The translations under genes and the position numbers were made by a program. From positions 14,256,501 to 14,320,500 of the forward strand of contig NC_003280.10 of the NCBI RefSeq assembly GCF_000002985.6: a stretch of 64,000 nucleotides of DNA, written 5' to 3'. Shown here in pieces: positions 34,787 to 47,120 of the stretch; the stretch's first letter is position 1; each line of letters opens with the position of its first letter. The notes under the pieces were generated by a model, which was not told where the DNA came from, ran no database searches, and saw only the letters and a program-made list of their open reading frames with translations. The DNA comes from Caenorhabditis elegans. Its lineage: Eukaryota > Nematoda > Chromadorea > Rhabditida > Rhabditidae.

Positions 34787-34939
34787 CAGGGGTGTGCGGC
34801 AAATCTCAAAATTTGCCGAGCTCGGCAAATTCGGCAAATCTCTTTTTTCAATATTTGCCGAGCTCGGCAAATTCGGCAAATCTACTTTTTTGAAATTTGC
34901 CGTGCTCGGTAAATTCGGCAAATTTGCCGCACACCCCTG
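34787..34939. mobile_element. hAT-type miniature element with 8-bp target duplication
   Basis: This 153-bp element has ends CAGGGGTGTGCGG and CCGCACACCCCTG and is flanked by the direct repeat GTTCATAT (34779-34786 and 34940-34947). CAGGG-type ends plus an 8-bp duplication are hallmarks of hAT transposons. The interior is made of TTTGCCGAGCTCGGCAAATT units. It has no coding capacity. Confidence 0.88.
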
Positions 34940-35024
34940 GTTCATATCCATGGTAACACTTGTAATGGTTTTCGAGTTAGCAACTAAATTCGACATTTAT
35001 TCTGAGTATCATAAGCATGTAAAT

Positions 35025-35512
35025 CAGGGGTGTGCGGATAATAGCCGATTTAGCCGAATTCGCCGATCGGCTAATTCGGCTAACTCGGCTAATATTAGCC
35101 GAATTATCCGTTAGCCGACCTTTTTACCGATTAGCCGAATTAGCCGTTAGCCGACTTTTTGGCAGTTCCGCTAATACGTAGTTATCCGTTAGCCGATTTC
35201 GGCCGATGTTAGCTGAATTCGCCGATCGGCTATTTCGGCTAATTCAACTAACATATTTTTTTGGAAAACAAAATGTGGTGAATTTGTATGATTTTTTCCT
35301 ATTTGAACAGTCGTTCATCCCTGAATTTGCTCAATAACAGTGAAAAAATTAACCCAAAACCTGAATTAACAGAATGGACAAAAAAAGCTTAACCAAATGA
35401 ATATTTTCCGAATTAGCCGAATTAGCCGAATTAGCCGTTAGCCGGTTCTCAAAAAATCGGCATTAGCCGATTTATCCGTTAGCCGAAAAAATCGGTTATC
35501 CGCACACCCCTG
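35025..35512. mobile_element. hAT-type miniature element with 8-bp target duplication
   Basis: This 488-bp element has ends CAGGGGTGTGCGGATAA and TTATCCGCACACCCCTG and is flanked by the direct repeat ATGTAAAT (35017-35024 and 35513-35520). The interior consists of TTAGCCGAATTAGCCG units in both orientations. It shares termini with the element 85 bp to its left but has a different internal motif. Confidence 0.9.
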
Positions 35513-35639
35513 ATGTAAATCTAGTTTCTAATGTATGAATTGCGCCCTAGCGCACATTCGCTGTGCAGCGACTCAAGAGGAACAAGGAGGCTGGGCGTCA
35601 ACCAGAAAAATCAGTCATTCTGGCTGCTGCAGCCATGGT

Positions 35640-35923
35640 AGAATGTGACCTCCACGAAGGTTCTCGCTGTTTGGTTTTTTATCCTTTCAGCCACACCTGA
35701 AACTCATTTTTCGAGAACCGATGAGTGGACGAGCTTGGCTCCAGACGGGCAAAATTTCTCTGAACTCTCTAAAAAAATCTCGCTTCTCATAATCACTACG
35801 ATGCTCCACCTTCTTCTGATATGTCACGTCAGACAGTTTTAGGGTACCCGCTACACATCCCTCTTCGAAAGTCTTCACAAAGTCATGTTTTTTAAAATCA
35901 TAAAGTTTCCATGCAGGGAACAA
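35640..35923 (-). pseudogene. Coding-like remnant, unrecognised
   Basis: A minus-strand frame of 78 codons (35687-35923) has a protein-like composition (for example HRSDYEKRDFFREFREIL) and no repeat character. A TTTTTGGCAG acceptor lies just upstream, but an in-frame TAA follows it. At the other end the reading shifts after SRKMSFR; another frame continues with a short protein-like stretch to about 35640. I read it as a decayed exon. I do not recognise the family. Confidence 0.25.
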
Positions 35924-36323
35924 TTATCTGCCAAAAAAAGCCTAACATTGGTCAAAACTCATAAGTTATGAAAAGTTTCTAATTCCACTGAATTTCTGAG
36001 ATTGATGCTCTTGGCCATACGTAAAAGCTCAACTGAATAACATTATATGTATATTTTTATTCTAACCAAAAAATTTGAAACGAGTTTCTATGATTTTTTG
36101 ATCTCTTGATTTCTGAATTTTAAAAGTATTTGCCCACTCTTGATGACCTCCCCGTACGCGAAATGCACTGCGAGACGGCAGAGAAAAAGTCGGTGACTGC
36201 GTTTTTTTAACCCCACGTCATTAAAAGACAAACTTAAAATTAGTATGTGTACTTCCTACACAGCAAATTAATTCTACATATCGTTAATTGTTAAATCACC
36301 ACCAACCTCGTTACCTTCAGAAA

Positions 36324-39130
36324 ATGGCCGAATGGTGTGCCGATCATTTGCGCAATTGCGAAGGCTGGAAGTCGGCTGGTCTGGAACTATCAACTACGAG
36401 TGATGAGAATGCGAAATGGTTGGATGCCTGCATTCGACAGCTTGTTTCCTGGTCGGATTGCACCAGTTTAGGCGGATTTGATGCTTCGGCAGAGAAACTT
36501 GCATCTTCGGATCCTGAAGCAAGTTAGTAATCTTGTTCAACTTAGGAAGTCACTAACTGATGTTGCATTTTAAGTTATGGCCCGAACTTTTCTCATTGGT
36601 ATTACCGGGATCTTTGGTGTAGCCAATGCTCGAAATGTGGAGTTTATTGAGAAAATGAATCAACTAGAAATTGACGCTGAAAAGTATGGAAACGCCCGAG
36701 AAAAGCGACATGCCAAATCAGCGATTTTGTGGGGAAGAGGGTAAGGGCTCCTTTAGGAGATATTTTTTTGAAATTGTCATATTTTCTCAGAAAGCATCAC
36801 GAAGCAGCCATCGAGTGGGACAAGCTACTAGATGATTACCCAACAGATTTGATCGCTGTCAATTTTTCACACAGAGCTCATTTCAACAATGGGAATCTGA
36901 TTGGGAAGAAGAACGCAATTGAGAAGGTTATCGACAAATGGAATGCAGATTTACCATGCTATAGGTCAAAATGTTTGGTTAGGTGTCGATTACTAACCCC
37001 AATATTTTCAGCTACCTCCACGGTATGTATGCATTTGGTCTGGAAGAATGCGGAATTTACGGTGATGCTGAAAAACAAGCAGATCGGGCCCTACAACTGA
37101 ATCGATTTGATTGCTGGGCCTCACACGCAAAAGCTCACGTCCTCGAGATGAACGGGCGGCACAAAGAGGGAAAAGAGTTTATGTACAAGACGGAAGATGA
37201 TTGGAGGGTACGTTTAATCTATCTAGCAAAATATATAGTTACCAGCCGTTGACCGCACCTCCGGCGCGGCCCCCGACTTCTGGGGAAGAAAACAAATTTT
37301 TCTGAAACTACCGTAGTCTTATTACAGTACTCCTACAGTACCACTATTGTATCACCTCAGTACCTCGACTATAACCCTACACTAACCCCCAACTCACTAT
37401 CCCTCCAGAAGCGAAAACTTTCACAGACTACAAAAACTAATGCACGTGCTCGCTGGCTGTCTCAAAATTCACGTTTTCTCGCGGACGAGAAAACTTGAGA
37501 AATGTGAGAAAATGGCCTAGAAAATCCTGGAAGAGGAGAATTCCTCGTCCACAGCCAAAATAGCGTGTGAAAGAAGAGACGCAGACGGCAAAACGGTTAT
37601 TCTTGGCGTTTTTCACGTCCAGAGAAAAAAGTAGTATCTGCGTCTCTCACGCCCAATGGATAGCGAGAGTTGGTGCCAACGTGAATTCTCAATGAGGCGC
37701 GTTTGCTTCAAAATTATGCAAAAGGACAGCCAGCGACCACGTGCTAATGTACATAGACTACAAACTATGGACACACGGAATAAGCGGTTTAGATATAGTA
37801 AATGATGTTTCCAGCAAGGCTGGATGCTAGCCGCCCACAACTACTGGCACACAGCTCTCTTTCACATCGAATCCGCGGAATATGAGCCAGCGCTAGAGAT
37901 TTTCGATCGAGAAATTGTGAAACGATCTAGCAAGGTTGATGGTAGCTCACTGCTATGGAGATTGGAACTAGAAGGTGTCAATGTTGGAAGGGATCGGTGG
38001 GAGAAGATAGAAAACCTCTCCAAATTCATCGGTGATCACTCTTCTGTTAGTAATGATGTACAAATAGGAATTGCAACTTATATGCAAGAGGATTTGGAGA
38101 CAGAGAAGAAATTGAGAGATTCGTTGGTGAAGTATTCAGAGTGAGTTGGAGCCTAGGCAGAGCAAAATGTTTTTACTTCTAAAATTAGCGCTCATTAGCT
38201 GAGTCTACCAATGTGCCTTCAGTGATTGATCCGAAGGGTGTAGAGAACCTGGGCTCCCATTACGGTTTGATCTACAAAAAAATGCGGCAAATGTGACGTC
38301 AGCACGTTTTTCACCATGCGAAATCGAAGTCTGCGTCTAAATTCCCGCGACTCTCGTAGATCAAATCGAAACGGGACACTCTGACATCACGTGGGGCTAA
38401 GAGAATCATCCAAGTTTTCTGGTTTTTGACACTAGGTGATACAGATCTAACAGATATTCAAATAGGTGCAGCTGATAAAAAACACATTTTTTGCCGCACA
38501 CATCAAAAATTTGACAATGCAATTTTGACCAAAACTATTGATTTTGTTTCCAAAAAATGTAGTAAAATTACACAAAATTGATTTATTTTGATGCTTAGGC
38601 AGACACACTACACGGAACTTATTCAGAAACCAGATGTGTGCTAAGAATTCCTTAGATTTGGTGCTCCAAAAAATTTCAAAAAATATCAAATTTTTCGGAG
38701 TTTGTTAAGCACTGCAAATTTTGAGATTTCCCGCATACCCCTGGCCTATAGTGTCGTACATTTTTGAAAACTTGTCAATTTATTTTTCCATATCTGAAAA
38801 TCGTTCAGGCTTCTCACCGAGGACAACGCGCAAATTAGCAAGACCACCGGTGTGCCGCTCTACGACGGAATGCTCAACTTTGCTCGTCGCGACTACGACA
38901 CAGCAGCCGATACTATGTACCCAATCAGGGACAAAATCGTCCAGATCGGTGGATCTAATTCTCAGCGGGATCTTTTTGTGCAGACACTGATACAGTCTTG
39001 CATTTTGAGCAAGGATCCCAAAAATTGGGGATTGACACCTGAGCTGCTGGCGGAGAGGAATGCCTTGCATCATAACTCGTTGGTGGGACTGCGACTTGCT
39101 GATAAGTTTAGAAATTTGCATCCGTTGTAA
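36324..39130 (+). CDS. TTC38-family protein, proximal copy (6 exons, 460 aa)
   Basis: The exons are 36324-36522, 36575-36740, 36791-36964, 37012-37207, 37815-38140 and 38809-39130 (1,383 nt with stop). The product matches tetratricopeptide-repeat protein 38: family blocks include DYPTDLIAV, HGMYAFGLEE, NRFDCWASHAKAHVLEM, HNYWHTALFHIE and the C-terminal GVPLYDGMLNFAR and VGLRLADKFR. TTC38 proteins are alpha-helical repeat proteins, probably cytosolic, of unclear biochemical role. A CTTCAG acceptor three bases before the ATG suits SL1 trans-splicing. Poly(A) signals are at 39193-39202. It is 65% or more similar to the next gene. Confidence 0.9.
37442..37744. repeat. Inverted-repeat element in TTC38 intron 4
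   Basis: The ends GCACGTGCTCGCTGGCTGTC and GACAGCCAGCGACCACGTGC pair with one mismatch. An inner inverted pair carries AGACGCAGA/TCTGCGTCT. The paralogous intron of the second gene (41957-42004) is only 48 bp and lacks it, so the insertion came after the gene duplication. Confidence 0.8.
38247..38394. repeat. CACGTGGTG-type miniature element, TTC38 intron 5
   Basis: It contains GGTTTGATCTACAAAAAAAT, TGACGTCAGCACG and an inverted CTCGTAGATCAAATCGAAAC arm, ending in GACATCACGTGG. Confidence 0.75.
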
Positions 39131-40807
39131 GTTTCTGGAGAGTTTAAGTTATAATATGTATGTAATTATTTTCGATATCCTTTTGTTTTTTCAATAAATA
39201 AAGTTATTACATTACAACAGTTTCGGGCCCCAGGAGTTCGTGATTTTTGCAATAAGTTGTCAAAGTTCAGAACACGCGATTTTTTCATAATCCGGGAGAT
39301 ATCGGCTGCGATATGAGACATACAAGACGGATGAGTTTTAAATAACACAATTTCGCAGCCGACATTTTACGGGGAAATTTCGACTGGCATCACAGTTGTA
39401 TTGTGCTGCTTTTAACGACCCTGGAGACGTCGGTTGCTTTTATAAAACCTGTGAACTTCTAGGCACTCTCTAAAAATTAGTCACTGCTGGCTTAGTTATA
39501 CTCAACTTTTCTTAGACTTTATAAATAAATTTTGGCCAGCGAGATGTCGGCTGATGTATCACTGAAAATGGGATATTTTTCCCAGGAACCCGGGAAATGT
39601 CAGCCGCAATGTAAAAACCAGTTAGGTGTCGGCTGCTAGTTATCCAAATATAATGTCGGTGGATACATGCTCTATATTATACACTTCCCATCAACCCGGG
39701 AACAGTCCGCTGCTGATGCCGTTTTGACCTGTAAAGTGTCCTGGGAAGATGTCGGGTGCTTTTTTTTTAATATCAGTTAAATCATAACACTCATTTTGAC
39801 CCGTAAAGTGTCGTCTGCTAAGCTATTGTTTCCTGTATAACCCTGAAAAATGCCCTTTTTCCCGAATTGATTGTTTGATTCTAAAACCGTTTTTTTCAAT
39901 TTTTTTATCAAACCCCAACTAATCGTCAAAACTTTCACGTATTTTCCAGGTGTTATCAACATCAGTATCACAAATGTCCTGGACACACAAGCTTACCTAT
40001 TTCTTTCCATTTTGCATGTATGTTGTTTTTGTCCCAATGAAGACGCACGTGCTATATCTGTTTGTCGTCTAGTCGTCTGGCACTCTCTTCTAGACTGCAT
40101 ACTCTCTAATTGTTGACCCTTCTTTTCTTGTTTTCACTTTTCCTTTTTTTAGATTTGGCAGTTTTAAGAGGTTTTTGAGAGGTTTTTTTTCGAGAATTTT
40201 ATATGGTTTTTTCGCATTTTTGGCCGTTGATAACGTGGTCTTTAGATTAAAAATCGTAAAAATTTGGAATTTTTTAGAAAATCTAAAGTGCAAATTTTAC
40301 TAATTTTTATGTTAAAAAGCTATGATTGAAGTTATACTCCATTTTATTTCTCATAAGGTCACAATTTTTTTTCTCAACAACTGTGATTGTCTACTAACTT
40401 TGGGTACTTCAAAATTGCTACAGTATATCAAAAATCGCGAAAAACTAGAAAACTGGTGATCACAGTTCTTTAATGTTTATTTTTTTACTTTTTCATGTAA
40501 AAATAAAGTCTAAAATCAGAACTGAATAATGTAGAGCCATTTTTGGAAATTACCGAAAATTTTGAAATTTCCTACCTAGCGAAACTTGCGCGTAGGATAT
40601 GTTGTTTTCCGTGCCGATTTTATTATGAATTTAGTTTCGAACGGAGCAACTCTATGTCAACAGTAGAATATCGTGCTTTTTCAATGCAAAAAAAATCCGA
40701 AAATTCTAAACTTTCCTATCAAGTCCTCCCTCCCCCACTTGCATCATCTAACCCCGTCATATCGTTCATTAGACCTACCGCCCATTCCTCCTCTCTTCCT
40801 TCAGAAA
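39131..40807. other. Intergenic region between the TTC38 copies
   Basis: After the poly(A) signals of the first gene, no gene or clear repeat is seen. From 39290 to 39760 a loose phrase around GATGTCGGCTG recurs five or six times. The region up to 40800 should include the promoter of the second copy. Confidence 0.45.
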
Positions 40808-43035
40808 ATGGCCGAATGGTGTGCCGATCATTTGCGCAATTGCGAAGGCTGGAAGTCGGCTGGTCTGGAACTATCAACTACGAGTGATGAGAATGCGAAA
40901 TGGTTGGATGCCTGCATTCGACAGCTTGTGTCCTGGTCGGATTGCACCAGTTTAGGCGGATTTCATACATCGATCGAGAAGCTTGTGGCTTCGGATCCTG
41001 AAGCAAGTTAGTTTGTTTTTTGTTTAGCACTTGGAGTCTCTGAATTTTCAGTTATGGCCCGAACTTTCCTAGTGGGCCTCTCCGGGCTCGGCACAGAAGC
41101 CGCTGCTCGAAATGTCGAATTTGCCAAGAAAATGGATCAACTAGAAATTGACGCTGAAAAGTATGGAAACGCCAGAGAAAAGCGACATGCCAAAGCAGCG
41201 ATTTTGTGGGGAAGAGGGTAAGGGCTCCTTTAGGAGATATTTTTTTGAAACTTTCCTGTTTTTCAGAAAGCATCATGAAGCTGCCATCGAGTGGGACAAG
41301 CTTCTAGATGATTACCCAACAGATTTAATTGCAGTGAAGTTCTCACACGATGCTCATTTCTTCAATGGAAATCAGATAGGGAAGAAGAACGCAATTGAGA
41401 AGGTTATCCACAAGTGGAATGCAGATTTACCATGCTATAGGTGAGATTTAATTGTTTCTATTTTCGAAATATTTTAGTCTCTAAAATTGGTTTCATTTTA
41501 AAATAGCGCCATCTACAACAAGAAAACTGTCCTAGTAAGCGCTGCGTTCAGATTTTCCGAATTTCAAAAAACCAATGCGTCTAGAGTGGGATTTGAATCC
41601 ATCTAAATAAAAGAGGTTATGGTTCATAAGGTCTAGGAGTTCAAGCTAGGTTCAGGCCTATTCACAACTAAATATGAAAATTAAAACAAAAATAACTAAA
41701 TAGGTTTTATATCTACATGCTTCGAAACCGGCTTCTATCCCCAACATTTTTTTTCTTTAGCTATCTCCATGGCATGTATGCTTTTGGCCTTGAAGAATGT
41801 GGTATCTACGATGATGCTGAAACACAAGCAGATCGGGCCCTACAACTGAACCGATTTGATTGCTGGGCTTCCCACGCAAAGGCTCACGTCCTCGAGATGA
41901 ACGGGCGGCACAAAGAGGGAAAAGAGTTTATGTACAAAACGGAGGATGATTGGAGGGTACTTTTCAATCTATTCAATTAATTGTAAATATACTTCCCCTT
42001 TCAGCAAGGTTGGATGCTAGCCTCTCACAACTACTGGCACACGGCACTATTTCACATTGAGTACGCAGAATATGAGTCAGCGCTGGGGATTTTTGATCGA
42101 GAAATTGCGAATCGATTCAACAAAACCAACTCCTTGCTAGACATGGTTGATGCCAGCTCACTGCTGTGGAGGTTAGAACTGGAAGGTGTCAATGTTGGAA
42201 GGGATCGGTGGAGGAAGATAGAGCATCTGTCGAAGTTCATCGACAATCACTCAATTGTGTTCAATGATGTGCACCTAGGGCTTGCAATTTATAGACAGGA
42301 GGATTTGGAGACGGAGAAGAAGTTGAGAAATTCATTGGAGAAGTATTCATCGTGAGTAACACTATCCAGTTCGCCTTATCCGAAAAGAGAGAAGCTACAA
42401 ATCTATGAAAGATTTTGACATGTTGTATGTACTTGGTAGGCATGTGGTGTCGAGCTGTCCCATTTCGATTTGATTTACGTAGATCTACGAGAATTGCGGG
42501 AATTTAGACGCAGACGTCTTTGCTGATTTCGCATGATAAAGAACCTGCTGACGTCACATTTTTTAGGGAAAATTTCCCGCATTTTTTGTAGATCAAACCG
42601 TGATTGGCGAAAATTTAAAAACGTTGTATCGAAAGGTGTTAGGATATGTGGAATTAGATGTGATAATCAGCTCCTAGGTCAAACTTACCACATATCAAAC
42701 TATCATTTTTCAGGCTGCTATCCGAGGACAATGCCCAAATCAGCAAGACCATCGGGATGCCCCTCTACGACGGGATGCTTGACTTTGCCCGCTGCGACTA
42801 CGACACAGCTGCCGAGACTATGTACCCAATTCGCGATAAAGTTGTCCAAATCGGAGGATCTCATGCCCAGCGGGACCTTTTCGTTCAGACACTGATACAG
42901 TCTTGCATTCTGAGCAAGGATCCCAAGAATTGGGCTTTGACGCCTGAGCTGCTGGTGGAGAGGGAGACCCTGAAGCATGACTCGCTGTTGGGCCAGAGGC
43001 TTGCTGATAAGTTTAGAGCTTTACATCCGCTGTGA
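40808..43035 (+). CDS. TTC38-family protein, distal copy (6 exons, 467 aa)
   Basis: The exons are 40808-41006, 41052-41217, 41267-41440, 41761-41956, 42005-42351 and 42714-43035. Five have exactly the same length as in the upstream paralogue; exon 5 is 21 bp longer, adding seven residues (NSLLDMV region). The same TTC38 blocks are present, including HGMYAFGLEE and GMPLYDGMLDFAR. Exon 1 is nearly identical to that of the first copy for about 155 bp and then diverges sharply, which suggests gene conversion. A CTTCAG acceptor precedes the ATG. AATAAA is at 43099-43104, and the 3' end converges on ctl-2, whose stop is 122 bp away. Confidence 0.9.
42443..42606. repeat. CACGTGGTG-type miniature element, opposite orientation
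   Basis: It lies in intron 5 of the distal TTC38 gene, in nearly the same position as the 38247-38394 copy in its paralogue, but inverted. It carries GATTTACGTAGATCTACGAG, TGACGTCACATTTTT and GTAGATCAAACCGTGAT. Confidence 0.75.
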
Positions 43036-43156
43036 GTTGGTGGAGAGTTTAAGTTATATTAACTTTATTTATTTTTAATTATCATATTTTTTATACACAA
43101 TAAAGCAAGTTATTACAATAAAAAGTACATTTAATTTCTTTTAATTTCAAGAAAGT

Positions 43157-45520
43157 TTAGATATGAGAGCGAGCCTGTTTCTGGATGAGTGCCTTGACAC
43201 GAGCTCCAAAATCTGGATGAACCTTTGAAAAGTGATCGATCATTCCCTTAATAATGAAATCATGACATTCCCCGAGCGGCCCTGCAAAGTTCTGGCACAT
43301 TCTCTCCCGAGCCCCGGTATCCAACACCTTCTCCCAGAATTGACGGGGTTGATCATAGTTGTTGTCATCTCCACTTTCATAACGATCAACATCTCCAGTG
43401 GCTGGGAATGTGGTATCCTTGACATCCGGACGAGTCTTTCCATAGTTGAAGCTGTTCGGGAAGAAGTTTGGAGCATGTTGCTGATTGTCATAAGCCATTG
43501 CACCATCACGCTGGGTGTTATGAGCACGGGAGCGGTACGGGCAGTTGACTGGAAGCTGGATGTAGTTTGGTCCAAGGCGGTGGAAATGAGTGTCGGTGTA
43601 CGAGAAGATACGTCCTTGGAGCATCTTGTCTGGCGAGAACTCGATTCCTGGGACGATGTGGGCCGGGCAGAAGGCGGATTGTTCAACCTGGAAATAAAGT
43701 ACTGTAGGATTACTGTAGTTTTGGAAAAACGTTTTTGTGTTTCCCAAAACTAGCTATTCACGTTGAACTCACGTGGTGTCAGAGTGTCTCATTTCGGCTT
43801 GATCTACTTTGATCTACAAAAAATGCGGGAGAAGAGACGCAAGGTTTTCAACTGATTTCGCATGGTTAAGAACTTGCTGAAGTCTCATTTTTTGTGCAAA
43901 AAAAATTCCCGCATTTTTTGTTGATAAAAAAAAAACAAACCATAATGGGACAGTCTGGCACCACGTGAGAGCTATCAATTCCGTCTTATGGGCCCTAGTT
44001 TCTCGTTAGAGCGCAATTGCATGCCTTACCACACTTCACACGGTAGCACAGAAACTAGATGGCTTGGTTCATGATAATCAGTCTAAAAACCTGTATTGGC
44101 TGCTATCTCGAAAACTAACCCAAATTTGGATTTTGCGATGCATATGAAAAATGGCCGCAAGAAAATTTACTCGTTCGGTAGAGCACGTTTGCACTCACCT
44201 AGCTTCTGTACCACCCTGACTCGAATAGTAATAGTTGTGGTGAATGAGAAGAACCTGCTCTCTTTCTGTGGTAACCCCAAAAAACTTTGGCTCTGTACAG
44301 TACCAAAACACAATCCTACGAGACTACCGTACCGCAAGCTCTCCGGTATAGAAACAGTCCGAGTAGAAAAGGGACCGACTAGGCCACCTTAGCGCGCAAC
44401 TAGGCGGTCAAGCCCAGCCCATTACCTCAGCGAAGTAGTTCCTTGGATTTCTGTTCAGCACCATCTTGCCGACCTCGATCAGTGGGTAATCACCGTGTGG
44501 CCAAACTTTAGTGACATCAAATGGATTGAACTCCCATTTCTCAGCTTGTTCGAATGTCATCACTTGAATGAACATCTTCCATACTGGAAAGTCTCCCTTC
44601 TCAATAGCATTGAACAGGTCACGGATGGAATAGTCTGGGTCCGAAGAGGCAAGTTGACCGGCCTTCTCCACGGTGAGATTCTTCACTCCTTGAGTTGGCT
44701 GAAGTTGGAAATTATAGACCGAAAAATTTAAATAACATTAAGGACCCACCTTGAAATGGAATTTCACATAGATAGCCTTTCCGTCCTTGTTAACCATCTT
44801 GAATGTATGGGATCCGTATCCATTCATATGACGGTACCCATCTGGGAGTCCTCGATCGGAAAACAGGAACATCACTTGATGCAAAGCCTCTGGTCTATGA
44901 AGCCAGAAGTCAAAGATCATGTTGGGATCCTTCAGGTGAGTCTGTGGATTACGCTTCTGGGTATGGATAAAGTTCGGGAAGTGGATAGGGTCACGGATGA
45001 AGAAGATCGGAGTGTTATTTCCAACCAGATCCCAGTTTCCCTCCTCGGTGTAGAACTTGATCGCAAATCCACGTGGATCACGAGCGGTGTCGGCGGATCC
45101 GCTCTCACCACCGACTGTAGAGAATCTAATTAGCAGTGGGGTCTGCTTCCCGACCTTGTTGAAGATATCGGCCTTACAGTACTTGGAGATGTCATGGGTG
45201 ACCTCGAAGTATCCATGGGCTCCGGCTCCCTTGGCATGAACGACACGCTCGGGGATACGTTCACGATCGAAATGAGCCATCTCATCCATATAAACTACAT
45301 CTTGCATGAGCATTGGGCCACGCCGCCCGGCGGTGAGCACGGCGGTCTTCGAGTAGATCGGAGCTCCATTTGAAGTTGTGATCACTTGGGGTTTCTGAAA
45401 CAAGTTACTGTAAATAGTAGTTGTTGTTGTAGAAAATGCGTCTGTGCCTTTAAACTCTAAACTCACTGGATACGTCTCCTTGTAGGTTTTCAGTTGATTA
45501 TCCGATGGATCGTTTGGCAT
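43157..45520 (-). CDS. ctl-2: Peroxisomal catalase (4 exons, 500 aa)
   Basis: The exons are 45467-45520, 44750-45394, 44426-44698 and 43157-43687. The enzyme dismutates hydrogen peroxide to water and oxygen with a haem cofactor. Key residues are the distal His71 (in ERVVHAKG), Asn144 (in [10 protein letters not shown]) and the proximal haem ligand Tyr354 (in [10 protein letters not shown]). The C-terminus ends in Ser-His-Ile, a PTS1-like peroxisomal signal, which with the length of 500 identifies ctl-2. An AATTTCAG acceptor lies seven bases before the ATG, fitting trans-splicing. All donors are GT. Intron 3 holds a CACGTG-type miniature element (43770-43967) and a less AT-rich stretch of unknown nature at 44030-44400. 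Confidence 0.95.
43770..43967. repeat. CACGTGGTG-type miniature element, ctl-2 intron 3
   Basis: The ends CACGTGGTGTCAGAGTGTCT and CAGTCTGGCACCACGTG are well paired. Inside are TTTGATCTACAAAAAATGCG and CCCGCATTTTTTG arms. Confidence 0.85.
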
Positions 45521-47120
45521 TTTGGTTCTGAAATTTTAGTTAGGAAATTTAGAATTAAATAAAACTCTGAACAAAAAAATGACCACGACGAGGTGTAATA
45601 CGGAATATGGGTTGGGAGAGACAAGAGAAACAGAGAAAAAAGAAAGAAGATTGTAGCGTTATCACTGATAAGGAACATGTTGTTGGACACCAGACTACGG
45701 CATAGTCTCGCTTATTTTGGACAGGCAAAAAAGTAGGGGGAAAGACAAAAATTAGGTAGGTATTGATTATGGGTCAGGGTATACGGGGAATGGATTGATC
45801 TACAAATCTACAGATCTACAAAAAATGCGGGAGAATAGACGCAGAGTTTTCAACTGATTTCGCATGGTTGAGAACGTGCTGACGTCACATTTTTCTGGAC
45901 GAAAAATTCCCGCATTTTTCATAGATCAAAGCGTAATGGGACAACCTGGCACTACGTGGAAAAGTGGTACCTGTACGCAATTTGTCTACCGTATACCTGA
46001 ACTTTTGGGCTTGTCGTTTTTATCAAAAACGAGTGGCCCAATATTTTTGTGATGTATATAAAAAATGTCCGAAAAAAATAAACTCTAAATTTTTTGGTCC
46101 AAAGCTTTTTTCTTATCTTGCGCCTAAACCTGGTTAAACTCAAATTATCAGTAGAGCGCATTTGCATGGATGTACCACTAGCCGGGCCGCGGGGTGTTGC
46201 TGTATGGTGCATATGTGCAAACACCATAACTTACGCGCAAATTTGACAAACTTACTGTCAAAAAGGCGCGCTATAAATAAGCAATATATTGACTATTTTG
46301 AATTTTAAAAACAAAAAATAATCCAAAGTTGTCCACGAGCAGTACACAGCGGCTTGTAGAAGTATTGCGCGTCAAATATGGTGCATCGAAAAATGATCAT
46401 ATTTTACGCTCAATTTTCACTTCTACCGAACTGATTATTGATGTTTTCCGGCGATTCTTATACTCCCAGTCGCGGTGCTCTGTACAAGAGATGATGACGT
46501 CACATGTTTATGATAAGCGATAAGGGAAACCCAAAAATAAAATAAAGTGTTGTGTCGGTCTCGCAGCGATGAAATTGTTGACCAAATTTTGCAATGTTTT
46601 CACCAAAAACTACGGTACCCGGTCTCGAAACGACAAATACTGTAACTTTAAACTTTCGTTGACGCGGATTTTTTATCGATTTTTTTTTTAATTTTGTGTT
46701 TTTATTGTTATATTTGAGTTGTTTTCATCGAAAAAATATAAAAAATCGATAAAAACTCCACAGCGACAAAAGTTTGCAACTACAGTACTCTTTAAAGGCG
46801 CACATATTTTCGCAATAGATAAAAAACTGTCGTTTCGAGACCCGATACCGTAATTTTGGCGCGAAAATTGCTTTTACAGTCTAACTTAAGTTTTCATCTT
46901 TAAAAATTGACTGAAACAAAAAATTTTCCAGATTTTCTTCAAACAGGAAAATGATGACGTCACGTGGCCAATTTTCTGCCTGATAAAACGCTATTTAATT
47001 TCCGGCTTTTTTGATTTATGTGCACATAAAATTTCTTATCATCAAAAACCAGAAGAAATACAAAAAAAAGAGTTTATAAATAACGAGATTCTATATACAA
47101 AAGTTTGAATATCAAACAAT
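45521..47120. other. ctl-2 upstream / ctl-1 downstream intergenic region
   Basis: These 1.6 kb contain the ctl-2 trans-splice acceptor, a truncated CACGTG-type element (about 45795-45958), and a GGTCTCGAAACGACA palindrome (46625-46850). No gene is visible. An identical copy (49754-51353) lies upstream of ctl-1. The ctl-2 promoter is probably here. Confidence 0.6.
46625..46850. repeat. GGTCTCGAAACGACA palindrome (duplicated at 50858-51083)
   Basis: The inverted arms carry GGTCTCGAAACGACA / TGTCGTTTCGAGACC and TTTTTATCGATTTTT / AAAAATCGATAAAAA. It is related to elements at 27.5 and 59 kb that contain CTTTAAAGGCGCACA. Confidence 0.75.

Noticed and set aside
41565..41660. tRNA-like T-arm sequence (GGATTCAAATCC on the minus strand)
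   Set aside because: I could not fold a full cloverleaf around it; the acceptor and D-arm pairings fail, so it is probably chance or an old relic.
43232..43753. Plus-strand frames of up to 198 codons opposite the catalase last exons (also 47124-47720 and 51357-51953)
   Set aside because: They are antisense shadows of strongly coding exons; they carry no splice signals and change with the coding frame.
44030..44400. Non-repetitive 98-codon plus-strand frame in ctl-2 intron 3
   Set aside because: It lies antisense in an intron, has no splice or start context, and the composition is not distinctly coding.
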